Positions 6,588-14,292 of a DNA stretch of 16,011 bases are shown piece by piece. Within the stretch, counting starts at the first letter, position 1. Every line of letters starts with the position of its first letter. The notes below the pieces were generated by a model that saw only the letters and a list, made by a program, of their open reading frames with translations, did not search any database and was not told the DNA's origin. Location: positions 1-16,011 of the forward strand of contig DXUR01000029.1 in assembly GCA_019417795.1 (NCBI GenBank), given 5' to 3'. Source of the DNA: Clostridiales bacterium. GTDB taxonomy: Bacteria; Bacillota_A; Clostridia; Oscillospirales; Oscillospiraceae. The position numbers and the translations under genes were made by a program.

Positions 6588-7505
6588 ATGGGTGAAATGA
6601 AAAAAAAGGGCGCGGCCCCCAACAAGAGCTTTTTCCGGCGCATCGCTGAGTCTGAGTTCTTTCACAATTACAAGCGCAGTCCGTCCGCTATCGTCGGTAC
6701 GGTGATCGTGGTACTGGTACTGTTCATTGCCCTTTTCGGGCCGTTGTTTGCGCCGCAGAACCCCTATGATGTAGCCTCTCTCTCCCTTACGGATTCCTAC
6801 AAGCCGCCTGCATGGGAGGCGGGAGGTGACGCCCGGTTTATTTTCGGTACCGACAGTCAGGGACGGGATATTTTCAGCTCTCTTATTTACGGAAGCCGTA
6901 TCTCCCTCTTTATCGGCGTTGTAGGTACGCTGCTGGCCTGCGCCGTAGGTATCACGCTGGGACTGATTTCTGGCTATTTTGGTGGAAAGGTAGACGCTGT
7001 CATCATGCGTTTGGCAGATATCCTGCTCTCTTTTCCCGATATCCTCGTGGCACTCTTCATCATGACCATGTTTGGACGGGGTGTAAGCAAGCTGCTGGTC
7101 GTATTTACGATCATCGGATGTGTCACATACATCCGTACCGTCCGCGCCGAGGTGCTGACGGTGAAGCAGATGGAATATGTAGATGCGGCCAGAGTCATTG
7201 GCCTCCCCAATATCCTGATTATCGCCAAGCATGTGCTGCCCAACGTAATGACCACCGTCATCGTTCTTTCCACGATGAAGGTGGGCGGCCTTATTCTGGC
7301 GGAAGCCACGCTGAGCTTTCTGGGCGTAGGTGTTCCGGTCACGGAACCCTCTCTGGGCATGCTGGTCAAGAACGGCTTCGACGTGCTGTTCAGCGGATAC
7401 TGGTGGATCGCGGTGATGCCGGGTCTCTACATCATGCTGATTGTGTTCGGAATCAACCTTCTGGGAGATTTCCTGCGCGATGAGTTCAATCCTAAGCTGA
7501 AGTAA
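6588..7505 (+). CDS. dppC: ABC transporter permease, DppC type
   Basis: 305 residues. The N-terminal OppC-type segment contains ESEFFHNYKRSPSAIVG followed by the first helix (about 34-52). The DppC signature FGTDSQGRDIFSSLIYGSRI lies at 86-105, and the EAA loop EYVDAARVIGLPNILIIAKH at 196-215, followed by VLPNV. Later helices include the GGLILAEATLSFLGVGV motif. The start at 6588 has only a weak Shine-Dalgarno sequence (CAGGTG, overlapping the dppB stop), so translation probably relies on coupling from dppB. A second in-frame ATG three codons on (6597) is possible and would remove only MGE. It forms the permease heterodimer with the upstream protein. Confidence 0.95.
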   Translation: MGEMKKKGAAPNKSFFRRIAESEFFHNYKRSPSAIVGTVIVVLVLFIALFGPLFAPQNPYDVASLSLTDSYKPPAWEAGGDARFIFGTDSQGRDIFSSLIYGSRISLFIGVVGTLLACAVGITLGLISGYFGGKVDAVIMRLADILLSFPDILVALFIMTMFGRGVSKLLVVFTIIGCVTYIRTVRAEVLTVKQMEYVDAARVIGLPNILIIAKHVLPNVMTTVIVLSTMKVGGLILAEATLSFLGVGVPVTEPSLGMLVKNGFDVLFSGYWWIAVMPGLYIMLIVFGINLLGDFLRDEFNPKLK

Positions 7506-7517
7506 GGGGGGAGCGAG

Positions 7518-8507
7518 ATGAGCGAAACACTGCTGCAGGTGGAAAACCTGCGGACCTATTTCCACACCTTCCGCGGTGTAGTCAAGGCGGTGGACGGCAT
7601 TAGCTTTTCCCTGGATGAGGGACAGGTGCTGGGCATTGTGGGCGAGTCGGGCAGCGGTAAATCCGTTAGCAGCTTTTCCATTCTGAAATTGATCGAGCCG
7701 CCCGGTGTGGTGGAATCGGACGGGATTCTTTTCCAGGGCGAGGACATCAGCAAAAAGAGCGAGCGGGAAATGATGAAGATCCGAGGCAAGGCGATCTCCA
7801 TGGTGTTCCAGGATCCGATGACCTCCCTGAACCCGCTCTATACCATTGAGAAACAGATCACCGAGATGCTGGACCTCCACCAGAAGCAGATGACCAAACA
7901 GGAAAAGCACGCGCGCTGTGTGGAATTGCTGCATATGGTAGGTATCCCCAATCCTGAGGATCGGCTGAAATCCTACCCCCATCAGTTTTCTGGCGGTATG
8001 CGGCAGCGGGTCATCATTGCGATCGCCCTGGCTGCCAATCCGAAGCTCATCATCGCCGATGAGCCTACCACTGCCCTGGATGTGACCATACAGGCGCAGA
8101 TCCTCAAGCTCATGGATAAGCTGGTGAAGGAGCAGGACGCTTCTCTCATCCTGATCACCCATGACTTGGCGGTGGTTTCCCAGATGGCGGATCGCATCAT
8201 TGTGATGTACTGCGGCAAAATCGTGGAAAGCGGCTCCCGGGATGACGTGATCCGCCGCCCCAGCCATCCGTATACCGAGGGACTTCTTAACTCCATCCCC
8301 AGAATGGGAGAGGAGCAAAAACGCCTGGAATCCATTCCGGGTATGGTTCCCAGTATGCTGGATCTGCCCCAAGGATGTTATTTTGCTCCCAGATGCAAAT
8401 ACTGCCAGGATATTTGCCGTACCGTGGCGCCTGAAAGCCATGAGGTTGGCCCGGGGCATTGTGCGGTGTGCCACTTTCCGCTGACAGGAGGCGAGAGCCA
8501 TGAGTAA
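7518..8507 (+). CDS. dppD: ABC transporter ATP-binding protein, DppD type
   Basis: 329 residues with complete nucleotide-binding motifs: Walker A GESGSGKS (42-49), Q-loop Q98 in VFQDPMTSLNP, signature FSGGMRQR (157-164), Walker B LIIADEP (177-183), D-loop TALD and switch histidine H215 (THDL). The C-terminal oligopeptide-transporter extension contains a cysteine cluster in CYFAPRCKYCQDIC and further cysteines, as in the DppD relatives that carry an iron-sulfur site; whether one is bound here is not shown. A strong GGGGGGAG lies ahead of the start. The stop overlaps the start of the next ATPase gene by eight bases, which points to coupled synthesis of the two ATPases at equal amounts. It powers the importer at the cytoplasmic face. 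Confidence 0.96.
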   Translation: MSETLLQVENLRTYFHTFRGVVKAVDGISFSLDEGQVLGIVGESGSGKSVSSFSILKLIEPPGVVESDGILFQGEDISKKSEREMMKIRGKAISMVFQDPMTSLNPLYTIEKQITEMLDLHQKQMTKQEKHARCVELLHMVGIPNPEDRLKSYPHQFSGGMRQRVIIAIALAANPKLIIADEPTTALDVTIQAQILKLMDKLVKEQDASLILITHDLAVVSQMADRIIVMYCGKIVESGSRDDVIRRPSHPYTEGLLNSIPRMGEEQKRLESIPGMVPSMLDLPQGCYFAPRCKYCQDICRTVAPESHEVGPGHCAVCHFPLTGGESHE

Positions 8508-9495
8508 GATTCTTCAGGTGGAGAATTTGGTGCAGGAGTTCAATCTCACCAAGGATTTTCTGGATAAGGTAAAATTCAAAAACGGTCATTTTTCACTGGA
8601 AAATCGAGTGGTTCATGCGGTCAACAACGTCAGCTTTGATGTGGAGGAGGGCGAGGTGTTCAGTCTGGTGGGAGAGTCCGGATGCGGAAAGTCTACCACG
8701 GCCCGCACCATCATCAAGCTGATCGAGCCAAAGTCCGGCAAGATCGTATTCGACGGACGCGATATCACCCGGCTCAAGCCGCAGGAGATGCGCCCCATCC
8801 GTCGAGAGATGCAGATGATCTTCCAGGATCCCTATGCCTCTCTGAATCCCCGGCAGAAGATCATGGAGATCCTCACCGAGCCGATGCTGTTCCACAAGCT
8901 GTGCAGCAGCAAGGCGGAGGCGGAGGAGAAGGCGATCCATCTGTTGGAGCGTGTTGGACTCAGCTCTGAGCAGGCCAACCGGTATCCGCATCAGTTTTCC
9001 GGCGGTCAGCGTCAGCGCATCGGCATAGCCCGGGCGTTGGCGGTCGAGCCTAAATTTATCATAGCGGATGAGCCGGTATCTGCTTTGGATGTGTCCATTC
9101 AGGCTCAGATCTTGAACATTCTTATGGATCTGAAGGATGAATTTCATTTCTCCTATCTGTTCATTGCACACGATCTGAGCGTGGTCAAGCACATCAGCGA
9201 CAGCTTGGGTGTCATGTATCTGGGAACTATTGTGGAGCGGGCTCCGAAGAAGCTGCTGTTCTCCAACCCGGTTCACCCCTATACCAAGGCGCTTTTTTCC
9301 GCTGCGCCGACGATTGATGAGGGCAGTATTGCCGAATCTCAGGAGCTGCGTGGAGAGATTCCCAGCCCGATCCATCTGCCCTCCGGCTGTCCCTTCCATG
9401 ACCGCTGTCCTGTGGCTTGCCCGGACTGCGCACGGGAGATCCCGGAGCTCAAAGAGGTGGAGCCCGGACACTTCGCAGCCTGCCATCTGCTGTAA
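8500..9495 (+). CDS. dppF: ABC transporter ATP-binding protein, DppF/OppF type
   Basis: 331 residues. Walker A GESGCGKS (58-65), Q-loop Q109 in IFQDPYASLNPR, signature FSGGQRQR (166-173), Walker B FIIADEP (186-192), and switch histidine H224 (AHDL) are all present, so both ATP sites of the DppDF heterodimer should be competent. The loop KVKFKNGHFSLENRVVHAVN before the Walker A is the DppF/OppF-type insertion. The C-terminal Cys-rich tail (SGCPFHDRCPVACPDC) is family-typical. The start overlaps dppD by eight bases, with GGAGG inside the dppD end. It is the last gene before the intrinsic terminator at 9537, so the transporter unit is five genes and complete. Confidence 0.96.
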   Translation: MSKILQVENLVQEFNLTKDFLDKVKFKNGHFSLENRVVHAVNNVSFDVEEGEVFSLVGESGCGKSTTARTIIKLIEPKSGKIVFDGRDITRLKPQEMRPIRREMQMIFQDPYASLNPRQKIMEILTEPMLFHKLCSSKAEAEEKAIHLLERVGLSSEQANRYPHQFSGGQRQRIGIARALAVEPKFIIADEPVSALDVSIQAQILNILMDLKDEFHFSYLFIAHDLSVVKHISDSLGVMYLGTIVERAPKKLLFSNPVHPYTKALFSAAPTIDEGSIAESQELRGEIPSPIHLPSGCPFHDRCPVACPDCAREIPELKEVEPGHFAACHLL

Positions 9496-9536
9496 AAAAG
9501 GGGATTTAGCGCGGGTGGATCACCTCGCATACCCCT

Positions 9537-9566
9537 GCGGGGGCGGCATAGCCGCCCCCGCTTTTT
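9537..9566 (+). terminator. Rho-independent terminator after the ABC transporter operon
   Basis: GCGGGGGCGGC (9537-9547) and GCCGCCCCCGC (9551-9561) form an 11-bp, almost all-GC stem with a three-base loop, followed directly by TTTTT. A textbook intrinsic terminator. Only about 40 bases separate it from the next start codon, with no convincing promoter in between, so the two downstream peptidase genes may depend on read-through. Confidence 0.92.
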
Positions 9567-9606
9567 AATTCTCTATCATTGAATAGACCAGAAGGAGGAA
9601 GAAAAA

Positions 9607-11088
9607 ATGGAACTGCAACTTGTGAAAAAGTATGACACCAGAGCATGGGACGGTGTGGTGGTCCCGCTGGGAGAAGGCAACCTGAACAGCTATCAGGGAC
9701 CTTGGGAGCAGGAGCTTGCCGCAGTTCGTGCCTCGGGGCGCTTTGAAGGGAAAACGGGTGAGATTTTCCGCTTTTCTGTTCTTTCAGAGGGCGTGCTGAC
9801 CCAAATTTTCCTGCTGGGTCTGGGGAAAGACTGGAGCCTGGAGCAGGTGCTGGAGAGCTGTGCCAAGGTGTATCGTCAGTGTCAGGAGCTGGATCTGCGT
9901 GCGGTGTGTACCGATCTGCGGGGCGTGTGCCCGCAGTTCACGCCGGCGCTCTTCCAAAAGGCGGCAGAGGCTGCCGCTCTTACCGGCTACCGGTTTGACA
10001 AGTACAAGACGACCCCTACGGTGCCGGGGATCGAAACGGCTGCGTTTCTCTGCGAGATGCCGGAGCGCTACGAGGCCGCCTTGGTAGAGGCGGAGGTGTC
10101 TGCTGAGGCCACCTGCATCGCACGGGATCTGATCAATGAGCCCCCCACGGTGCTTACCCCCGCCAAGCTGGCGCAGGCGGCGCAGGAGCTTTTTAAGGAG
10201 ACACCCGTGAAGGTGACCGTTTACGGCAGAGATGAGGTGGAGCGCATCGGGCTCACCGCTTTTCTGGAGGTCGGGAAGGGCTCGATTTACGAGCCCAAGC
10301 TCATTGTCATGGAGTATACCGGCGCGCAGGACGTGGAGAGCCGCCTGGGGCTGATCGGCAAGGGCCTTACCTACGACAGCGGCGGATACTCCCTCCAGTC
10401 GTCTGAGTTTATGGAAACCATGCAGCATGATATGGGCGGCGCGGCCGCCGTGATGGGCGCCCTGTGGGCGACGCAGAAGCGGGGCCTTCGGATCAATATT
10501 ACCGGTGTGGTGGCGGCTTGTGAGAATAAGCTCTCCGCCACGGCCTATGTGCCGGGCGATGTGATCCGCTCCATGTCCGGGCGGTATATCGAGGTGAACA
10601 ACACCGATGCCGAGGGCCGTATCACTCTGGCCGATGCCGTGACGTATGCCAAGCAGTGCTGCGGCGTGGATCGCATCGTGGATATTGCCACACTCACCGA
10701 CGGTATCCAGACGGCGCTGGGAAATCGCCGCTGCGGAGCCTTTAGCAATAACCGGGCCCTGACCGCGCAGGTGGAGAAGGGCGCCGCCGCCGCCTGTGAG
10801 CGGATGTGGGAGCTGCCCTGTGACGAGAATCTCCGCCGGGTGCTGGACTCCCGTGTAGCCCATCTGAAAAACAGCGCGATGGGCTCCAGCGTGGGTGGAT
10901 ATGCCACGGTGGGCGCCATGTTCGTTAAGGAGTTTGTCGAGGAGACGCCTTGGATCCACTTGGATATCGGCGGTACCGCTTGGACCACCGAATGTGAGGG
11001 GATCTATACAAAGGGCGGCATCGGATTTGGCACGCGGATGCTTTATGAGACGTTCAAGGTGATGGAAAAGGAGGGGACGCAGGTATGA
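9607..11088 (+). CDS. pepA: M17 leucyl-aminopeptidase family protein with Gln in place of the catalytic Lys
   Basis: 493 residues, normal for M17, with the N-terminal macro-like domain (about 1-165) and C-terminal peptidase domain (about 175-490). Metal ligands of the two-metal centre align with bovine LAP at a constant +2 offset: K252 and D257 (IGKGLTYDSGG), D275 (HDMGG), D334 and E336 (NNTDAEGR), and the arginine R338 is kept. The position of the catalytic lysine (bovine K262, E. coli K282) is Q264 (codon CAG 10396-10398, in GYSLQSS). The ATLTG loop is also altered to ATLTDGIQTALG. M17 enzymes are hexameric cytoplasmic aminopeptidases; this one may be slow, altered in specificity, or a non-peptidase. 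GAAGGAGG lies ahead of the start. Its stop overlaps the start of the S9 peptidase gene. The symbol is by family only. Confidence 0.85.
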   Translation: MELQLVKKYDTRAWDGVVVPLGEGNLNSYQGPWEQELAAVRASGRFEGKTGEIFRFSVLSEGVLTQIFLLGLGKDWSLEQVLESCAKVYRQCQELDLRAVCTDLRGVCPQFTPALFQKAAEAAALTGYRFDKYKTTPTVPGIETAAFLCEMPERYEAALVEAEVSAEATCIARDLINEPPTVLTPAKLAQAAQELFKETPVKVTVYGRDEVERIGLTAFLEVGKGSIYEPKLIVMEYTGAQDVESRLGLIGKGLTYDSGGYSLQSSEFMETMQHDMGGAAAVMGALWATQKRGLRINITGVVAACENKLSATAYVPGDVIRSMSGRYIEVNNTDAEGRITLADAVTYAKQCCGVDRIVDIATLTDGIQTALGNRRCGAFSNNRALTAQVEKGAAAACERMWELPCDENLRRVLDSRVAHLKNSAMGSSVGGYATVGAMFVKEFVEETPWIHLDIGGTAWTTECEGIYTKGGIGFGTRMLYETFKVMEKEGTQV

Positions 11089-13076
11089 AGAAGCTGGCAT
11101 TGACGGATTTTGCCAAGTATCGGTATCCTTCTGCACTGGAGCTGTCTCCGGACGGCAGATATCTGACCTTTGCACTCAAGGAGGTCGACAGGGAAGGGGA
11201 CGGCTACCGGTGGAATCTGTGGCTGTATGATCTGGAGAGCAGAGAGAGCCGGCAGATTACCAGAGGAGACGACCAGCGGCAGGCGGTTTGGGAGGATAAC
11301 ACCCATATTCTCTATAAAACCACAGAGCTGGACGAAGCTATGCGGGCACGGGGCTTTGAGGAAGAGTGGACGGTGTATCACCGCCTGAATGTATGTACAG
11401 GCGAAGAGCACGAGGCATTCCGTCTCCCCATGTCCGTATCCGGGCTCTGGAAAATGGACGAGGGTCGTTATGTTTTCACGGGCGAGACCCATTTGGACCG
11501 GCCGAATCTTCTGGAGCTGACGGGAGAGGCGCTGGAGAAGGAGCTCGTTCGCCGTCAGCAGACCAAGGGCTATAAGGTTTTGACGGAATTACCCCTGTGT
11601 GAGAACGGGGTCGGGATGTTTAATCAGACCAGAATTACGCTGTTTCTCTATCTGGAGGCTAGCGGAGAATATCGCCGGATCACGCCGGAGGACTATGATG
11701 TGAATCATGTGAATGTCCGGCCCGGTCAGGTGCTCTTCACTGCGTTCCCCTTCCGGGATGTAAAGCCGGTCACCGAGGGAATGTATCGCTGGGATGCGGA
11801 GCGGAACGAGACGGAGACGCTGATCACGCCCGACAAATACAGCATCGACTATGTGGGGCATTTAGGCCGGAAGGCGCTCTGCCTGGGACTGGTCATGCGG
11901 GACTATGGCGTGTACGAGCACCCCACATTCTTTGTGGTGGACGAAAATGGCGAGGAAAATCTGGGCCGCTATGACCGCCGGGTCAACTCCGAGGTGGTCA
12001 CCGACTGCTTCTCTGGCTCCGTCACGGGACAGAGAATGGTGGGCGAGACGCTGTATTTCCTCAACACGGACGGCGTGGGCTCCAGCTTGTGTGTATGGAC
12101 GCGGGAAACCGGTGTACAGACGCTCTTCGGCGGCGACGACTACCTCATTGATTTCGATACTAAGGACGGAAAGAGGTTCCTCTTTTCCGCGGCTGTGGGT
12201 CTGAAGCTTCCTGAGGTGTACCTTTGGGATGGCGGCCAGCTGGAGCAGCTGACGGATTTCAACGGAGCTGTACTGGAGGGCGTGACCATTTCCACGCCGG
12301 AGCGGCTTACCTTTACCAACACGGACGGCGTGGATATCGACGGTTTCGTGATGAAGCCGGTGGGCTACGAGCCGGGCAAGCGGTATCCGGGCATCCTTCA
12401 TATTCACGGTGGGCCGAAGATGGTATTTGGCCCGGGCTTCCACCATGAGATGCAGCTTTGGGCGGCCTCCGGCTTTTTCGTATGCTACTGCAACCCAAGA
12501 GGAAGCTGCGGCAAGGGAAATGCCTTTGCCGATCTTCAGGGCAAGTACGGAGAGGTAGACTTCCAGGATCTGATGGAGTTCACGGATGAGGTTCTGCGGA
12601 GGTATCCCGAAATCGACGCAGATCGAATGGGCGTTGCCGGCGGTTCCTATGGCGGCTTTATGACCAACTGGGTCATCGGTCACACGGATCGTTTCCGCTG
12701 TGCCGTGTCCCAGCGGAGCATTGCCAACTATGTGGGGGATTATCTCCTCTCGGATATCGGCTACTATTATGTGCCTGACCAGCAGCTTGGCACCATTTGG
12801 GAGCATCCGGAGCGTTTGTGGAAGGCGTCGCCCCTCACCTATGCCGACCGTGTTAAGACGCCCACACTCTTTATTCACGCAGATAAGGATTACCGCTGCA
12901 CGCTGGCCAACGGTCTGGAAATGTTCGCGGCACTCAAGCTCCATGGCGTGGAGAGCAAGCTGTGCATGTTCTACGGCGAGAACCACGGCCTGAGCCGAGA
13001 GGGAAAGCCCTCCAACCGCATCAGCCGACTCAGCGAGATCCTGCACTGGATGGAGGAGCACCTGAAGGAAGAATAA
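11085..13076 (+). CDS. S9 prolyl-oligopeptidase family peptidase (acylaminoacyl-/dipeptidyl-peptidase-like)
   Basis: 663 residues. The N-terminal two thirds (about 1-400) is a beta-propeller of the S9C type, with repeated segments such as LELSPDGRYLTFAL and NLWLYDLESRESRQIT. The C-terminal alpha/beta hydrolase (about 410-660) has the oxyanion-region HIHGGPKMVFGPG, a nucleophile elbow GGSYGGFM with S521, the acid D602 in HADKDYRC, and H634 in ENHGLSREGKP, so the triad is complete. No signal peptide, so it is probably cytoplasmic and cleaves short imported peptides, possibly blocked (acyl or pyroglutamyl) or proline-containing ones. The start overlaps the M17 stop (ATGA), with AAGGAGGGG upstream, implying coupled translation. 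It is the last gene of the rightward cluster; a 15-bp hairpin lies about 150 bases downstream. Confidence 0.93.
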   Translation: MKKLALTDFAKYRYPSALELSPDGRYLTFALKEVDREGDGYRWNLWLYDLESRESRQITRGDDQRQAVWEDNTHILYKTTELDEAMRARGFEEEWTVYHRLNVCTGEEHEAFRLPMSVSGLWKMDEGRYVFTGETHLDRPNLLELTGEALEKELVRRQQTKGYKVLTELPLCENGVGMFNQTRITLFLYLEASGEYRRITPEDYDVNHVNVRPGQVLFTAFPFRDVKPVTEGMYRWDAERNETETLITPDKYSIDYVGHLGRKALCLGLVMRDYGVYEHPTFFVVDENGEENLGRYDRRVNSEVVTDCFSGSVTGQRMVGETLYFLNTDGVGSSLCVWTRETGVQTLFGGDDYLIDFDTKDGKRFLFSAAVGLKLPEVYLWDGGQLEQLTDFNGAVLEGVTISTPERLTFTNTDGVDIDGFVMKPVGYEPGKRYPGILHIHGGPKMVFGPGFHHEMQLWAASGFFVCYCNPRGSCGKGNAFADLQGKYGEVDFQDLMEFTDEVLRRYPEIDADRMGVAGGSYGGFMTNWVIGHTDRFRCAVSQRSIANYVGDYLLSDIGYYYVPDQQLGTIWEHPERLWKASPLTYADRVKTPTLFIHADKDYRCTLANGLEMFAALKLHGVESKLCMFYGENHGLSREGKPSNRISRLSEILHWMEEHLKEE

Positions 13077-13229
13077 GGGGGAGCCAACCGGCGGCTTCTG
13101 GCAGAGTGTGTGCCGGAGCATTTGCCGCGCTTAAACCTATATCCCTTGGAAGCTGTCTTTTTTACATGGCGATTTCAGCGGACAGCGGCCACAGCACTGC
13201 GTCATACAGGTATCACGGAAGCATTACGC

Positions 13230-13263
13230 CGAGAGCCCACCTTCTTGAGAAGGTGGGCTCTCG
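13230..13263. terminator. 15-bp hairpin downstream of the S9 peptidase gene (terminator-like, no U-tract)
   Basis: CGAGAGCCCACCTTC (13230-13244) is perfectly complementary to GAAGGTGGGCTCTCG (13249-13263) with loop TTGA. It is the only strong fold in the 212-base gap between the S9 gene and the antiporter remnant and sits where convergent transcripts would meet. Neither strand has a T-run after it, so it is a weak intrinsic terminator at best, or a barrier against 3' decay. The remainder of the gap holds no gene I can support. Confidence 0.5.
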
Positions 13264-13288
13264 CTGTAAGCACACGAAATGAGACGAT

Positions 13289-13537
13289 TTATTCCTTGTC
13301 AAACAGGATGAACAGCAGGCTGGACAGGCACAGCAGGAAGGGATAGAACAGCAGGGGGATGATGTCAAAGGCGCTGATGGCGTAGCCGAGGGTTGCGCAG
13401 GTGGAAATGGCCACCAGCATCTGGGCGCCGTAGGGGATGATGCCCTGAAAGATGCAGGAGAAGGTGTCCAACAGGGAGGCGGAGCGCTTGGGGCTGATGC
13501 CGTATCGTGCCAACATTCAGCGGGAAATCAGGTTCAT
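13289..13537 (-). pseudogene. nhaC: C-terminal remnant of an NhaC-type Na+/H+ antiporter
   Basis: The minus-strand reading RYGISPKRSASLLDTFSCIF, then QGIIPYGAQMLVA, then SAFDIIPLLFYPFLL, resembles the last transmembrane part of NhaC-family Na+/H+ antiporters, which are normally about 450 residues. Only some 75 codons of this homology remain (13516 to 13289). Just upstream, ATG at 13537-13535 with a GAGAGG-type ribosome site gives MNLISR and then an in-frame TGA (13519-13517) that abuts the homologous part. This looks like a gene whose middle was lost, leaving a start region joined to the C-terminal end, but the MNLISR part could be coincidental. It lies between the peptide cluster and the ICE, so element insertion or a related deletion may have broken it. 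An alternative is that the missing half sits beyond the ICE. Confidence 0.6.
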
Positions 13538-13664
13538 CCTCTCAACTCCTCTCTTGTTTTTCTTATCCTACCACACGCGCCGCAAAAAGCAGCCCCGTCC
13601 TCTCCACCCGCGGCCCTATCGGCTTTCTGGCGGACAGCGAAGAAGAACAGCACAATTACCAAAA

Positions 13665-13696
13665 TGCGGGAGAAGGTGCAATTACCTTCTCCCGCA
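13665..13696 (-). terminator. 13-bp hairpin near the presumed chromosome/ICE boundary
   Basis: TGCGGGAGAAGGT (13665-13677) pairs with ACCTTCTCCCGCA (13684-13696) around a six-base loop. On the minus strand it is followed by TTTT, so it could end leftward transcripts arriving from the element; on the plus strand the following bases are only ATGTTTG. A weak terminator or an element-end structure. Confidence 0.5.
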
Positions 13697-13802
13697 ATGT
13701 TTGCGGTTTAAAAAGAACCTGATACAAGGCTTTCCATGAGCCTCTTTTTCGCTGCGGCAGACAGACTTTTTGTGTTTGCAGCGTGAATTTCCAAAAAAAC
13801 GG

Positions 13803-13831
13803 TTGAAAAGTTGATAAGAATATGCCATACT
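13803..13831 (+). promoter_or_regulatory. Candidate promoter at the start of the ICE leader
   Basis: TTGAAA (13803-13808), a 17-base spacer, then CATACT (13826-13831). This is a moderate match to sigma-A, in an AT-rich stretch, and lies about 30 bases before the ribosome-site-like GGGGGAAGGAG at 13848-13858. It would make a leader RNA of several hundred bases before the terminator at 14221-14270. Confidence 0.4.
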
Positions 13832-13912
13832 AAAACTATACACTTGCGGGGGAAGGAGTTTTGTACCGTTTGTGCCGCAAAATAATTGCAGAAGGAGAAC
13901 TTGATAACGACA

Positions 13913-14014
13913 ATGGACAAGCGGATGTTCATGCAAAAGTTAGACGATTGCCCAATTATGATTTTCGATTCATCGGACGATTGCAATTACAACGGAACAC
14001 AAAACAAGGAATAG
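13913..14014 (+). CDS. Very small ORF in the ICE leader (33 codons), doubtful
   Basis: ATG 13913 opens a 33-residue reading starting MDKRMFMQKLDDCPIMIF, rich in Asp and Cys, with GAAGGAG about 15 bases upstream, rather far for a ribosome site. I recognise no family. Two more tiny readings follow, at 14023 (24 residues, MFYAKMVDYLKKALIYG...) and at 14030 (11 residues, MRKWLIISKKP), the latter with GAAAGGGG at good spacing. Any of these could be a leader peptide; none can be called a protein gene from sequence alone. Confidence 0.25.
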   Translation: MDKRMFMQKLDDCPIMIFDSSDDCNYNGTQNKE

Positions 14015-14096
14015 AAAGGGGAATGTTTTATGCGAAAATGGTTGATTATCTCAAAAAAGCCTTGATTTACGGGCATACAAGCAGGATTTCAAACTG

Positions 14097-14117
14097 AATT
14101 TACTACCAATTTACTAC
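14097..14117. repeat. Direct repeat AATTTACTAC x2, 11-base period
   Basis: AATTTACTAC occurs at 14097-14106 and 14108-14117, separated by one base. Helical-phase spacing suits a tandem protein-binding site, for example arm-type sites of an integrase or excisionase or a regulator site in the ICE leader. The role is unknown. Confidence 0.4.
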
Positions 14118-14196
14118 TTTTGAGGGAAAGAGCCTTGATATGCCGCCCGGAACCCTGCAAGCCCAAACACCAGCACACAGCATTGAGAAAGAATAA

Positions 14197-14292
14197 ATGA
14201 AAACTGAATACGACGCAAACGCGGCGTTTCTCTATCCCAATACCGGGAGAACAGGAACGCCGCTTTTTTTATGCCCTCATGTTACGCAGTAG
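14197..14292 (+). CDS. 31-codon ORF that reads through the leader terminator, doubtful
   Basis: ATG 14197 opens MKTEYDANAAFLYPNTGRTG and ends at TAG 14290-14292. The whole terminator hairpin and its U-tract (14221-14270) lie inside it, the U-tract being read as Leu-Phe-Leu. The ribosome site is weak (GAGAAAG). If translated, a ribosome crossing the stem would prevent the hairpin from forming. Equally, it may be chance, since a hairpin leaves long stop-free readings easily. Confidence 0.25.
   Translation: MKTEYDANAAFLYPNTGRTGTPLFLCPHVTQ
14221..14270 (+). terminator. Intrinsic terminator/attenuator ahead of the first ICE gene
   Basis: GCGGCGTT (14221-14228) pairs with AACGCCGC (14256-14263), followed by TTTTTTT (14264-14270). 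The 27-base internal segment can itself fold (TCCC with GGGA around AATACC), lengthening the structure. It lies 150 bases upstream of the winged-helix gene at 14422 with no long gene before it, as expected for an attenuator. Confidence 0.8.

Noticed and set aside
5538..8501. A stop-free minus-strand reading of 987 codons opposite dppB, dppC and dppD
   Set aside because: It lies wholly antisense to three genes with complete family motifs and has a His/Gln/Arg/Asp-rich, domain-less composition typical of a reading created by codon bias on the other strand.
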